Shown here one piece after another: positions 24,288 through 35,825 of a DNA stretch of 64,000 nucleotides. The stretch covers positions 16,513 to 80,512 of the forward strand of contig FTLJ01000173.1 in assembly GCA_900155495.1 (NCBI GenBank), read 5' to 3'. The notes beneath the pieces are model-generated. The model did not search any database, was not told where the DNA came from, and saw only the letters and a list, made by a program, of their open reading frames with translations. The stretch comes from Porogramme epimiltina (lineage: Eukaryota; Basidiomycota; Agaricomycetes; Polyporales; Polyporaceae). The first letter of the stretch is position 1. Each line of letters begins with the position of its first letter. The position numbers were made by a program, and so were the translations under genes.

Positions 24288-26562
24288 TCAGAGTAATGGA
24301 CATACCCGATTTTCTGCCACCGTGTCGATGATCTCACAGATGGCATCGAGGTGAACCTCCAACATGTTTCCTGAGCCATTGTCAAAACGGCTTCTTGTGA
24401 GAGATATTTGAAGGTCTTGAGGTTCATTGTATGTTGCCCGTTGGGCGATGGACTGCATTCTCCATCGGCGCGCGACTCCTGCCTGGACATGGTCTTGCTC
24501 GCATATATGTAAACGACATTTAGGTGCCAACTCAGAGCGCTCTTGCACGGTGATGAAGTGAGGGCCGAGGATATCCTCCGAGTCTTTGGGTCCAGAGATG
24601 GCATCTCGACGAGCCATGGCCGGGCCGCGTGTGCACCGTCCCAGTGTGACGACAAATTCAGGAAAATTCCATGCCCGGAGCACCAGCGAGAGTGGGGAGC
24701 TTCCATCCCATACAGGAGATACCTTGAATGTACTCAGGCTTGTGAGTTGGATTCCGTGCTTCCGTGAGAGAGCCGACAGCATAGGGAGGCCGATGCGGAA
24801 TGGGGCAGCTGGGTTGAGACTGAGCCGAGATAGGCGTTCGTGGGCGTCGCTCATTAACCTTGGGGAATACGGAGGGCGGGAGGAGATGTATATCTCCATC
24901 CATTGTAGGAAATCAAGTGGAGGGTCCATATCGAGTGATACGAGACGCGGTCTTCTGGCAGGCTCGAAGAAGTCTACACGTCAGAATGCGAGGCAGCAAA
25001 CACGGTCACCATAATGAGATCACGATAGTCTAAATACATCAAAGTTGCACACTCACTGTTTGGACGGGTATGGTCACGTCGAAGAAGAAGGTAAACCGTC
25101 GGGGCACAATGAGATGTCGAGAATATGGAAGGCTCGTCATTGTTCAATTTACAGAATATGTTTGCCAGGAAGTAATCGTCGTCCCACTTTATGACAGGAA
25201 GATGTGCACAGATTCCATTTTGAGTTATATTGAACAAGGGAGCTTTAGCACCCTATTGGGAGCGACTGAGTAAGCCAGCTCTCATTCAGCAACTGAATGA
25301 CTCACCTTGGAATTGGTACGCATGTCATTCCCCTGGTACATGGTTGTTGACACGATGGAAGAGAGAAAAAAGTTCGATGGCGACGGTGCGAAGAGGTGCT
25401 TGAGGTCAGCATTTTGCGGGCCCTCGTCTTCTTCGCAGAGATGAGCAATCATCTCGTGGAGTTGCTTCCGGCTTCTAACGGTCATCTCGATGCCAAAGTG
25501 TCCACTGGGAAGCCATGCGATGAGAGAAGTGTCGGTCGACGTCCGCATGATCTCTTCCTGTAGCCGGTAGAATGCGTTCCTGCCTTCACCATACAGGGTC
25601 GGTATGCTGATCCCGAAGAGTCCGAACAGGGAGTATGCCTCGTCTTCAACTCGCGTTGTTTCGCGATTGGCTGCCCAGGACATGCGCTGTGCAACACTCA
25701 TTTCCGTGATGTCCTTCTCGAATCGCAGCACGCTTGCCGGAGGGTATCCATTGATCTTCTGCATCTTGTCTGCCAGCTCGTATTTGGTTCCTATACGCCT
25801 CCAGTCGCTCGTCATGAATACCACAACCTTCGGCGCAATGAGCTCCTGCAACGTCCACCCGCGCGTGTGCCACACGCTGTTTATGAATCCCCAGGTCACT
25901 ATACCTTGCGTGGGCAGAGGGGGAACATCACTGAGGTATGCGTAGCACACCTCTGAGCGGGAGTAGTATTGGAACATAGAGTTGATAGCCTCTGTAAGCT
26001 CGGCGCTGCTAGTCTTGTCGATGCAGCAGGTGTCTGCCCAAGCCCAGTCCAATCCGTGCTCCTCAGCTTTGAGGAGGAAGTTCCGGATTTTTGGCGATAG
26101 GCGGTCGCGGACGTCCGTCAGCATACGTATGGTACACGTGTCAGCATCTCCGGCGATATTATCCGTCGGTAAACACTGTGAGACATGTGGAGAAACATGA
26201 TGGGTGGAGAGGAGTGTTGTTAGAGCTGGATCATGTTCTTGAAGGGCGGAAAAGAGTGCTTGGAGCTGTGAGGTGAGATGGTGGACCTGCGCAGAGAGGT
26301 CGTTGACTTGCGCGGACAAGGAAGAGATGGTCTTGACTGAAACATCGTTGGGAGGGAACGCTGAGGCCTCCTGGCGCTCTTCGAATGCCCTCCGAACTTT
26401 TTCAAACGTGTCTTCCTCGTCGGGGTCCTTCTTCACGAATCCTATTCTTTGCCCCCGTGTCGGATTTCCCCAGACGTGGGAGAGGATTGCATATCCACCA
26501 GGAACGTTCTCTGGCCCAGAGAAGAACTTGAGCTCAGCGGTGTGGGTGTTCAGCAACCACAT
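24288..26562 (-). CDS. HET-domain protein, copy B
   Basis: Three exons in phase (25306-26562, 25057-25252, 24288-24973) give 712 residues, with intron positions and phases identical to copy A. It keeps MWLLNTHTAELKFF, GYAILSHVWG, DWAWADTCCIDKTSSAELTE, TRGWTLQELIAPKVVVFM, TTRVEDEAYSLFGLFGISIP and YGEGRNAFYRLQEEIMRTST. The heptad stretch between blocks 1 and 2 is present (SLSAQVNDLSAQVHHLTSQL). The two copies are nearly identical across the HET motifs but differ between them (for example after the coiled coil, and around SVWH) and in the last exon, where sequence and end (EIIDTVAENRVCPLL) diverge. No breaks seen; both copies look functional. Probably a non-self recognition or cell-death factor by family. 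Confidence 0.9.
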
Positions 26563-26960
26563 ATTGCTGTAATTAGATACCATCAAGATTAAAAGATCAC
26601 TGAGCGAAGGAGAACTCACGATGGTTGCCCAACAGTCAGGTTGATAGGCGGCCTGCAGTGATGATGCGGATCCTGATGAACGTCGCGGGAGGGCTTGAGA
26701 AGAGTTGGAGTCAGCAAGCTAGGGAACTAATGTAATGTATGAGGCAGGGGTTTCAGACGATGCCGAAGGGAAGCCTCAGAGCTGTGCACCCAGAGAGACG
26801 AGCGTTTCTCTGGGGTTCCCTGCGACTGCGGTCACCACGAGGCCCTGAAGTGCTCAGCCGATAGCCAATCCTGTCCCATCCATCCCGAAAGTCCGTTTCA
26901 CCGTGCTGGCACTCGTGGGAGCCGTATGCGGGATTGAGTGAGGCCGTAGGATGACTAGTA

Positions 26961-28305
26961 CAGGTCATTGCCCACCTCCGGTGGAAGCCGATCAAGAGGC
27001 GAGGAAGTGTATGATGGTGAACTGTTTCTCAAATCGCGTTGAGCCACATCTCAGATCATCTAAGCCTGCTCTACCAGGCTATGTATGAGGCAAAGTTCAA
27101 AGAAACGTTGAGTACCGAGAACACATGATGGTCGTAGACGAGCAACCGCGAGCACCAAACCGCCAAGGATTTTACCCTGCGGGCGTCTAGATTGCCTTTT
27201 TCGAACGCCATCATGACTGCTTGAGTGCGTGATCGGGTTAAAGCAAGCTTAGACAGCGATACTTATCCCCAAAACCAACGCTGACATCGTGCGCTAGTCG
27301 CCAGTAAGTAACTACCCTTCCCAAGGACGCCAGCCCCACATCAGAGTTGACGTGGGACCAGCTAACATCGGCCACCTCGGAGATATGCACATGATGATCC
27401 GCCTGGGCCACTGCCACCGACGATCTACCACCCGTCCTTTCACCCAGATTGAAGCAGAGCAGAACCCATTGCGACGTCGTCTCGGCTATAGGGCACTACC
27501 CGACTGTATGCTAGGTGACAGCATACTGTCCAATAACGTGATACAATGAGCAAGTTGTGCTACTAGTACCCGTGCAAGAACTTGACACGTTCACTGCCCC
27601 CATACCAGGCATACCTTCAACTCTCCAACATGCGTACCCAGTGTTTGTCACGCCAATGACAGCGCACCTTGGACATTGATCAAGACGAGGGACATGCCTC
27701 TCCATCACGGGATGCATCAGCGTCCAAACGTGCTCGTTGTGGATAAGCTCTCCGGCTTTGCAATATTCCTGACTATGTACCTTGTTTCGTCTATCCCTTT
27801 ACTCATTTTCCTATGCTATTCATCCCACTCAGAGAACAGGCTCTTTTTGCTTCCATGAGCGAGTTTGCGAAGGTGGAAATACATCTCACCAACTTTCATG
27901 CTGCAAAACTGCTGAGGTGATTTCGACCTGTGTCAGTTCCTTGGAGCAATCTTTTACGAATGATCACCACCCGGATGCGACGCGCGTCGCCAGCACCTGC
28001 GGACGCGACGTACAGGAATGTGTTGGTCAGTGTCCAGGAACAACAACTGAGGGATCTGGGGCGCCGGGCCCCTGGGCCACCATCACGCAAGAACGACCCT
28101 GCTTATGTTTGGAATCGCCACAATCTCAGTTCTATTTTCGTTTCCGTACATCGTTTTTGTACAGTACAGCTGGAATAGAACCGCTATACACAGGTGGCGC
28201 ATGTATTAGTCTGAGCAGCCTCGAGAGTGACATCATCGCGCGCGCCACGACTAGCGACGTCACCAGGAGAGAAGTTCAACTCCACCACGGCGAATCGCCT
28301 CCGGT
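26961..28305. other. Intergenic, no gene recognised
   Basis: Short frames only. The plus-strand frame at 27782-28609 runs into the cyclin gene on the other strand and looks like its shadow. Confidence 0.45.
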
Positions 28306-29259
28306 TCAGGAGCGCGGGCTGTCACATACTCCTAACGTCGAGCTAGGCGAACCAAACGACGAAAGCCTCTCCCACGAGTCGCACGATGATGAAGAACACG
28401 CACTCTCCGACGAATTCGAATCGCGCCTCCGACGCGCCGCACCATACGTCGGCGGGCCCGGCTCCGTCCCGCGTCGGTATGGCACGGGCGGAGCGCCGCG
28501 CACAGGGCCCAGAAGAGGCGCGGACGAAGTGCGAGGATGGTGGGGCCGCGTTTGCATAAATCCAGCGTCCAGGAGCGGGGGTACGTCGAGCGGGCGGGGG
28601 CGACGCTGAGACGTGATCGTCGGACTGGGCGGGAAGTACTCCCCGGGTGGCGCGGGGTCGCGGGACAGGGCCAACCACGAGGGAATGTCCGCGTCGATCA
28701 TGCTCGTGCGGTTTCTTCCTTGAGAGAGTGTGGGGAGGGGGGCGGCTGCGTTGGTTGAAGTCGCGGGCGGGTGGTCAGGGCGAGGCCTGTGGCGCCCGAA
28801 GTTGCGCTGGACAGCGGCGGTGAAGGCGTCCAGGGCGTCGGGAGCTATGTTGAGGCGATAGTCGAGGTACTTGCACATCTCCCTCTCGGCGGCGTTGAGT
28901 TCCTGGCGGGTGCATATGCCACTGGCCAGGGTGGCGAAAGCGGAGTTACTGTATGAGTCGTCGTGGAGGATCTTGTTCGCGAGCATGAAAGCGGTGAGGA
29001 AGAGTCGGTGATGGGTGGTCCATGTGGACGAAGAAAGACGATGATCGAAGCGTTCCGCGAGCACGGCAAGAAGGTAGAGCGCGACGTACACGTATGTCGG
29101 TGGAAGCATGGTCTTGTATATGGTGTATGCAATAAAGTCGTTTAGTGGCGGGATGGGTATGGCTGGTTCACGGTCCAGGTTCTTGAAGTGGCTCTCGATG
29201 AAATTGGCAGAGAGCTGGGCGAGGGGGTTGGACTTCCAAGAGTGGGGTGGGCTCGTCAT
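28306..29259 (-). CDS. PCL/Pho80-type cyclin, paralog 1
   Basis: A single exon of 317 residues. The cyclin box spans about 37-140: PPLNDFIAYTIYKTMLPPTY, VALYLLAVLAERF, HHRLFLTAFMLANKILHDDS and LNAAEREMCKYLDYRL, the pattern of Pho80-like/PCL cyclins that partner Pho85-class kinases. The segment before the box (LSANFIESHFKNLD) is the usual first helix. Residues 150-317 are Pro/Arg/Ser-rich with a poly-Ser stretch, probably disordered. The loop DDSYSNSAFATLASGICT lacks the KSW motif seen in the cyclin at 63042, so kinase choice may differ. The start is the ATG directly before TSPPHSW; ten more in-frame codons upstream begin at TTG, not ATG. Likely role: cell cycle, polarity or nutrient signalling, by family. 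Confidence 0.85.
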   Translation of the reverse strand: MTSPPHSWKSNPLAQLSANFIESHFKNLDREPAIPIPPLNDFIAYTIYKTMLPPTYVYVALYLLAVLAERFDHRLSSSTWTTHHRLFLTAFMLANKILHDDSYSNSAFATLASGICTRQELNAAEREMCKYLDYRLNIAPDALDAFTAAVQRNFGRHRPRPDHPPATSTNAAAPLPTLSQGRNRTSMIDADIPSWLALSRDPAPPGEYFPPSPTITSQRRPRPLDVPPLLDAGFMQTRPHHPRTSSAPLLGPVRGAPPVPYRRGTEPGPPTYGAARRRRDSNSSESACSSSSCDSWERLSSFGSPSSTLGVCDSPRS

Positions 29260-29991
29260 TCTACTTCGTATGGTGGTGGGTGTTTGCAATGTGACTGAAA
29301 GGCGAGGATTAGCTTCTATAAAGAGATGAGAGATAGGACGAAGATATGCTGCCCAAGATCCAAGACGTGGGGGCGTGATAGGTTGAGTGCAAACTTTGTG
29401 TGGGCTTTATGCTTGTGGCCTTCGAAAGGCATTGATCAATGGTTTCAGCCAACTGGCCACAAACGTGGTCAAGACCACGTGAAGGTTGAGAGCCCATTGT
29501 TCGGTGACGAATTTGCACACTCATCGCTCTGGCGTGGTCCTATATACCTGTAACCGTTGAATTCTCGATCAATATCTTCATACAGGTTGCCGCAGGAAAC
29601 TGAGAGAAGGGTAGGAAGCGAAGGTTATGAACGTCCCCACCAGAGGGCAGAGGGGATCCTTCCACCCTTCATGAGATCCGGAGTTTCACGAGCAGCGCTG
29701 ATGCTACAAAGATGAGCTCCACTGCTCCAGTGTCGCGCTTCAAGGGTTCATGCCCAGGTTTCAGCGCAGAGGTCGCTTATATGTGGAGGTTGAATACACA
29801 TGCGATACTTGGTAGAGATAAGCCACGAGTGTCTTCGAGGGTTTTCTAGGAGGGACTTGAGATATCGATTAGCTGCGGGGCATGCTTACAGCAGCCCGTT
29901 CAGACGGCTGAATGTATTCGCGGCCTTGGATCGAGTCAGTTGTAGGCGGATAAAGGCAGTAAATGCCAAGCGCCCGTCACGGCAGCGAAAC
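29260..29991. other. Intergenic between divergent genes
   Basis: Shared upstream region of the cyclin at 28306-29259 (minus) and the acetyltransferase at 29992 (plus). A TTATATG near 29778 is a weak TATA candidate. No gene recognised. Confidence 0.5.
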
Positions 29992-30995
29992 ATGTCCGCC
30001 TACGGTGCCATCAAACGCGCCGTCTCTGGCACTCTTCCCTCCACAACATGGCTTACTGGCTCAAAACGTCCCGACGCGCCGAAGCACCTCACATTGCACC
30101 ACTTGACCCTTGAAACCGCGCAAAAGCACGCCGGCCTCATCGAATACCTCCATCGCGTCTTCGCGGACGAGCTCGAGGGCGGACAGACATACCCTCAGGA
30201 GATCCTCGCCGGAGAGGAGTACACAGCGGGTCAGTTCGCGGCGTACTACTTCTCTGCGGACGTGATTGTGGCTGTAGTTGGCCTTCCGGCGCAAGAAGGG
30301 GTCGATCTCGACGATGGAAAGGAGATCCAGCTCGGCTTTGCGGAGGCAGCCGCCGGACGGACTTGGGAGGACTGTATAGCAGGATGCTACTACGTGAGTC
30401 TTCCTTCTGCGCTTCGGAAAGCCTCCCCCAATGTTAAGGAGATGCATCGCATCTGTCTGGAGTGGACGGGCCCACCAATGCTTCCTAGTCTTCGCTCATG
30501 AACTCTAATATTGACTTTTCATCTCGTAGGTGAAACCAAACTATCCAGGAAGATCGTCCCATGTATGTACCTCCTCACATACACCCCCTCTCTGTTCCAC
30601 AGTCCCCCAAACCCACGGCTCACCCGGTCCATGTAGATCTGCAACGCCGGTTTCCTCGTCCCGCCTACCCAGCGCGGCCGCCGCGTTGGCACCGTGCTCG
30701 CCCGTTCGTACCTCTATTACGGGCCGCGTTTCGGATATGAAGCGAGCGTTTTCAACCTCGTGTACGTGAGCAACGTTGCGAGCGTCAAGTGAGTGTCCTT
30801 GTTTCACCCTTCATTCCTCTGGGGCGAGTGCTCACCGGTTCCGGCGATAGGCTCTGGGAAGGACTCAACTTCACGAAAGCCGGCCTCATCCCCCGCGCTG
30901 GACGCCTAAAGAAGCCCGACGGCTCGGGCGAAGAGTTCATCGACGCATGGGTGTTCTACAAGCGGTTCGACCCGCTTCCCGAGGCCAGTGCGTAG
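29992..30995 (+). CDS. GNAT-family N-acetyltransferase
   Basis: Four exons in phase (29992-30393, 30530-30562, 30637-30788, 30851-30995) give 243 residues. The C-terminal half has the GNAT fold: ICNAGFLVPPTQRGRRVGTV is the beta4/motif A acetyl-CoA loop (Arg/Gln-x2-Gly-x-Gly/Ala type, residues about 156-166), followed by helix VLARSYLYYGPRFGYEASVF, then NLVYVSNVASVKLWEGLNF, the Asn-x6-Leu-(W/Y)-x-x-(L/F)-G-F motif B. The N-terminal 130 residues carry the substrate side (ETAQKHAGLIEYLHRVFADE, TYPQEILAGEEYTAGQFAAY). It transfers acetyl from acetyl-CoA; the acceptor is unknown. No targeting signal. The chosen ATG is the first in frame with the domain. Nothing appears broken. Confidence 0.88.
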
Positions 30996-33900
30996 ACGGA
31001 GGCCGAGGGACTGCGGTGGCTGGAGCTAGAAGAGGTGCGATAAGCGTAGACGGATGTATTTGCCTGTACAGTACGTGAAGAACAACGACGTGGTTGTCTC
31101 CAGGATGTTTGGAGTTCCGGTCTTCTGTCCGATCGCTCATCGGAACGAAGAACGCTGACTGGGGACGTCTGGTATGCCGCTTTTAGGGTGCCATTATCGC
31201 GCCAAAAGTTCATGGCGTCCAACTTCATCACCGTCTCGCTCCAACCGCGCACACAGTGTACTGGCCTGTCCATGATCGCACATATTCAATATCAACACAG
31301 CCTAGCGAAGGGAGTGCGTAGATCATCCCTTGTCGAGCGCCCCCCTCCACATCTTGTCGTCATTTATGAAAATCGCTAACTGTTTACACACAGGATTCCG
31401 CGCGCGGCGCTCTCCCGACATGCTATCGGATCTTTTGAGGCTGGGAACCTGACGTCGGCGCCGCAGCGCCCACACGGGCGGCGTGGTCACGCCTTCTCTA
31501 TAAACATTCGTATCTCAAACACCCGTCTCGTGGTCGTGGTGATATGTCGGGCTTCCGAGAACATATCAGAACGCCCTCGGCTTCTGCTGCGCGATGAGCC
31601 TGGAGCCCCGGTTGGGGCGGACAGAGGAGACAGAAGTGAATGCACCGGTGTGGTATCTCTCGTCATGAGCCTTCGATCATACGCTAAGCTGAGAACTTCG
31701 GAACCACTAGGGCATACTGGGTCATCAGCCCTCCATGGAGTTTTCCGCCCGGTTCCCTCTGAAAAGCGCCAGTATTACAATCGCTGGACATGATGATAAG
31801 GCCAACATGACAACAGTGATCTCAACGTTTTGTATGGACCTGCCACCCTGCACATGTCCGTCATAGTGTTGCAGGCTCATGACCACCACAGGGAGTGCAC
31901 GCTGGCAGAGGACCTCCATAAACGCCCCGCAGTGGTTACGCGACTGCTCCGATGGATGGCGTACTATGCAATTGACCAGCGGCGCATTACATCGATGACA
32001 ACTTGGAACCTCCTGTAAGTTCTGCGCCATCCTCCGTCCTCAGCCTGACGTACTCAAGAACTAACCAACCGAAGGGGTCCAATTAGCATCATCGAGGCCC
32101 CGACTACGTCCCCGCTGCCACCGGGACACCCCGGCGCCCACGTCTCCTCAAATACAAACACATCCATACACACAGTCCAGCGCTGCAGGGGCTGCCGCCG
32201 GCGGATAGACACTGGGCGCGGGTTCACGCCCGGTGTGGACGGCGGGACTTTGCGCGGTGCCGCCGGGGACGCGGGAAGCCCCGGTGGACTGCCGCGAGTT
32301 AGGCATGAGGCGTCCTAGGGAGGGGAAGGTCGGCTTAGAGCAGCGAGCGCATCGCTGATCCAGGATGCGTCGTGCCTCATCGCCGGGCGGCGCGGGTGTC
32401 CGCGCGCCCCTCGCTAGGTTCCCCAGAAGCAGTGCGAGCTGTTGTAATGTATGGGCGTATTAATAATGCATACTTGACGACTGCTGACTGGCGACAGGGC
32501 AGGGTTCCAGGCGATTTTTGCAGGAAAGAGAGCAGCCTTAACCGTCGAATGACTTGAGCTCCGGCAACGCCGCGGGAGCAGCGATTGAAGCGCCCAATCC
32601 CACAGTGCGCCTTCTACTTCCACATTCTTAGGGCAGAAGAGGGAACGTGGTGGGCACGCTGAGGCGCCCGGCGCAAGGGAACATCACCGGTCAGTGCCTC
32701 GGTGCCGTAACCGTGCGGGCTTAGCTAACTGGTATCCGAGGACAGTAGGCATGCTCGACAAAGGGGCTCGGCGCGTGTCATTGTGATAGGAAAGAAGCTA
32801 TAGGGTACGTGAGGGAATGGTGAGGCCGACATAGGGTCAGCGGCAGCGGGAGCTCCCCGACCGAGGGCGACGCACGGAGGTCCATTTGGGCGGATAGCGC
32901 ACTGTCATAGGAAATTTGCGCGAAGTCACCGGCATAGGGGTACGTTATCTGCGCTTGTCGTCCTTAGCGAGTATAGACGTGAAGACTGGATAGCCAATCC
33001 AGGGACCACCACATCCGAGTGCATCTATGGAAGTATGTATGTCCACGGAAGAGGAAACAGTACATCACCGGCGTACTGGGAGCAAACCTATCCTTAGGTG
33101 CGTGTATGCGGCTCCAGGCCGCAAGATGGCCGCGCAGCTTGTGTGGGAGCGCACGAGTCCTGTAGAAGGTTTGGGTCAATGGAACCTAATAGCCTGTTTG
33201 ACGGGCCCGCACTGTATCTCACCTCTCCAGGCAGGTCTCGCCACACGTTGTTGTGCACTCGCGGCAAGCGGAAATGCTCGGTGGGAAGATGAGAGCCGGC
33301 CGACGTATACGGGTAGGTTCCAGGAAGGCTAACGGACTTCTTGCCTTCGATTGACGCGGCGCTTGAGTGGCGGAAGCAGGGCCGGCGCCCGCGCACGCGC
33401 CAGCCTCGAGGCAAGATGCAATGTGGATCAGACTATCTGTAGGAACAGAACTGGCGCGCGGGGACATGTGGGGTGCCAGGTCCTGCACTCGAGTTCAGGG
33501 TGGAGAGAACGTATACCGTCATTGAGATGCCGAAATCACAGCGAGGAGGCCTCCTGGTGATATCGGAGCTGGGTATACGTACTACGTTCAAAGTAGCAAA
33601 TGGACCACACCGGAGATCGATATGGAAGCGTGAGGTGGCGAGTGGCTCACCCTGCGATGATATAACGTTTGTCTAAATGCTATGGTAGAATAGTATGAAA
33701 GTCAATCATCGAGAGTTCTAAAGTACCCTCAGAAGAGTGTAGAACGAGATTTCCATAGAACTTGACTAACGTGAATTTAATCGGGAGACGGGATGTACAT
33801 GCATGTGATCATGAGGAGCGAGGCATCGCTGTATTAAAATTTGAAACGTCGATCACCGGGTTTGAACATCAGAAAACCCGTGCCCCTCCTCGGATCGGTA

Positions 33901-34136
33901 GCTGTGTTTGACTTGAGTTGTCGTCTAGATCAGACGCTGTCGTGTTTGGGTAGGGATTGCAGTGGCCTAAAGGGCTTGAACACGGATATTGTTGCGGATA
34001 GGCATCGGCATGGCGCCAATTAGAAACACGGTGTAAACGCCGGAACGTCATACGACGGCGGGATTGAGTTATCACAGGAAATTGCAATATTATCTGCACT
34101 TCCAGGCGCGTTCAAGATGTTCATGCGGAATCCTGA
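30996..34136. other. 3.1-kb stretch without recognised gene
   Basis: Read on both strands; only short frames, none family-like. A small perfect-stem hairpin (CGGGTTT ... AAACCCG) lies near 33858-33881. No transposon protein motifs seen. Confidence 0.45.
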
Positions 34137-34769
34137 TCAACTTGGGAGAGTCGGTAGGGGGTATCCCGGGATCTGGGCCATGTGTCCATTAGGTTGGACA
34201 TTCTTTCCGAAACTTCGACGCAAGGTGTTCTCAAACTCGGCGAGTGCCCAGGGATCGATGTTAAACTCGAATCCTAAGTGACGGCACATCTCCCGCACCA
34301 TCTGGTTGATCTCCTGTAGGCTGAACATACCCTGCGATATCTGCAGCCAGCATGTCTTGTTGGAGAAATTGATGTCGCTGAACATCTTTGATGCGACCAT
34401 GTATGCGGTGAGAAAGAGCCTGTGGCCAGACATGCCCCTCGCAGCGGGATAGAAGGATTTTAGGCGATGGAGGAGGTAGAGTGCAGAGAACGTGATGGAA
34501 GAAGGATGTTCTGTGCGGTAGATGAGGTAGGCGATAAAGCGATCCAGAGGGGGCGAAGCTGGAGGGTCCAATGGGGACACCACATTTGATGTCAAGAACA
34601 AGCGAGTGATATAGTTTGCGGCGATTATCGCTTCCTCTTCGTGGCCATAGTACGGATCCTGTAGAGCAAATGTCATCATGTAGGTCTACACCCGAGTACT
34701 GAGTGGCGTCTAACTTACTATGACTTGTATAGGTTGGGGCATCACAGAGGGCATCGCATACGAGGACAT
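34137..34769 (-). CDS. PCL/Pho80-type cyclin, paralog 2 (short)
   Basis: Two exons (34719-34769 and 34137-34658) give 190 residues. Exon 1 encodes MSSYAMPSVMPQPIQVI; exon 2 starts exactly at DPYYGHE, the same intron position as the larger cyclin at 63042. The cyclin box is at about 54-165: PPLDRFIAYLIYRTEHPSSI, FSALYLLHRLKSFYP, SGHRLFLTAYMVASKMFSD, SNKTCWLQISQGMFSLQEIN and MVREMCRHLGFEFNIDPWAL. The protein stops soon after the box (GYPLPTLPS), lacking the long Ser/Pro tail of the 63-kb gene. It therefore looks like a shortened duplicate of that gene. A TATTTAAG box at 34823-34830 lies 54 bases upstream of the ATG. Expected partner: a Pho85-class kinase, by family. Confidence 0.85.
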
Positions 34770-34822
34770 CTTCAGCAGCTCAACTTCAGGAGTTTGTGAG
34801 ACGGAGAGCGAACTTAGCCCCA

Positions 34823-34830
34823 CTTAAATA
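34823..34830 (-). promoter_or_regulatory. TATA-like box of cyclin paralog 2
   Basis: TATTTAAG on the minus strand, 54 bases before the ATG at 34769. Confidence 0.45.
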
Positions 34831-35825
34831 GAGTGGGAGGATGGAACGTGGAACAAACATCGTGTGTGTGGCGTGGCATGAGGGACCAAAGCGACCTAGT
34901 TCCTGAGCGACGTCCGTGGTACATCCATCGGCGTGGGCACCGCCTCGCGCGCCTGAACACGAGGTGATGAAAAGACCACAGCCGTATACGGCTTACGAAC
35001 GCATGTGCCAAGACACAGTACCTGAAGGTTGGACAAAGAGACAAGGCAGATGGAAACGCGTGAGCGATAATAGGTCACGACAGTGTGATGGCCACCTTGG
35101 GTGTCGATGTCAGACACCGGGGTTATAGCTTCACGTAGGGAGTATCCGGAATGCATAAGTTTAAACTTTTGGAACCAACACTCACTTGATGTGTAAGAAC
35201 CAGGCTTGCCAGCGTGAATGAAATGTTCGCCAGCTCACTGGGTAGTGTCGGCGCTTTCGCAGCGACAGAACAATTGATCAGTGCAAGCCAGATGAAGCCG
35301 GCCCACGTTTGAGGTTCTCCGATATCGAGATACTTGCACATACATGACCGTCTGAGTAGCGGAAGCACCGGGATCATACATATGCGGCTGAAGCTGAAGC
35401 ATTGAAGCCTCCGAGCGGCGAGGATGACTCCGCCAACCTTCGGGATCTCTTTAGCGCCAGGGCCTCTCTGTGGCGGTGCAACTGCGCTCCGGGTCTCGTC
35501 TGTTCGATCCCTGCAAAACCCTATTTTTTGACCTTTTAGCCCACTTTCCGTAAACACCCCTTGCGGAGGGTGGGAATCCATTACCCCTCGCACGCATACA
35601 GATAATCATAAGTAAAGGAGTATAAGTAAGTGTTTCAGTGCCCGTCTCAAATCGTATGTAACATAGGAAGGAGGGTGATGCAGTTGGAGCCAGCACTAAT
35701 GAAGGGAACGCGATGAACGAAGGATTAAGTAGAGTCGAGGAAGATATTGGATACAAGTTAACACAAAGCGAGGAGGTGCGTTGCAAATTCGCCTCTGCAA
35801 TTGCGACCTGCAGGCAGCCTACAGC
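34831..35825. other. Intergenic; possible cyclin remnant at 35170-35430
   Basis: On the minus strand around 35170-35430 the peptide LPSELANISFTLASLVLTHQ resembles the first cyclin-box helix of the neighbours (LSELSARFIHNQF; LSANFIESHF) and is followed by a GT donor, but no box continues from it. I treat it as a doubtful remnant. Confidence 0.25.

Larger units (their letters stand above)
21095..26960. repeat. Tandem duplication of HET gene unit (~3.2 kb)
   Basis: Two head-to-tail units, each a HET gene plus several hundred bases of related upstream DNA. Start codons are 3177 bases apart. Confidence 0.8.

Noticed and set aside
27782..28609. 275-codon plus-strand frame
   Set aside because: Its longer open part is antisense to the Pro/Ser-rich tail of cyclin paralog 1.
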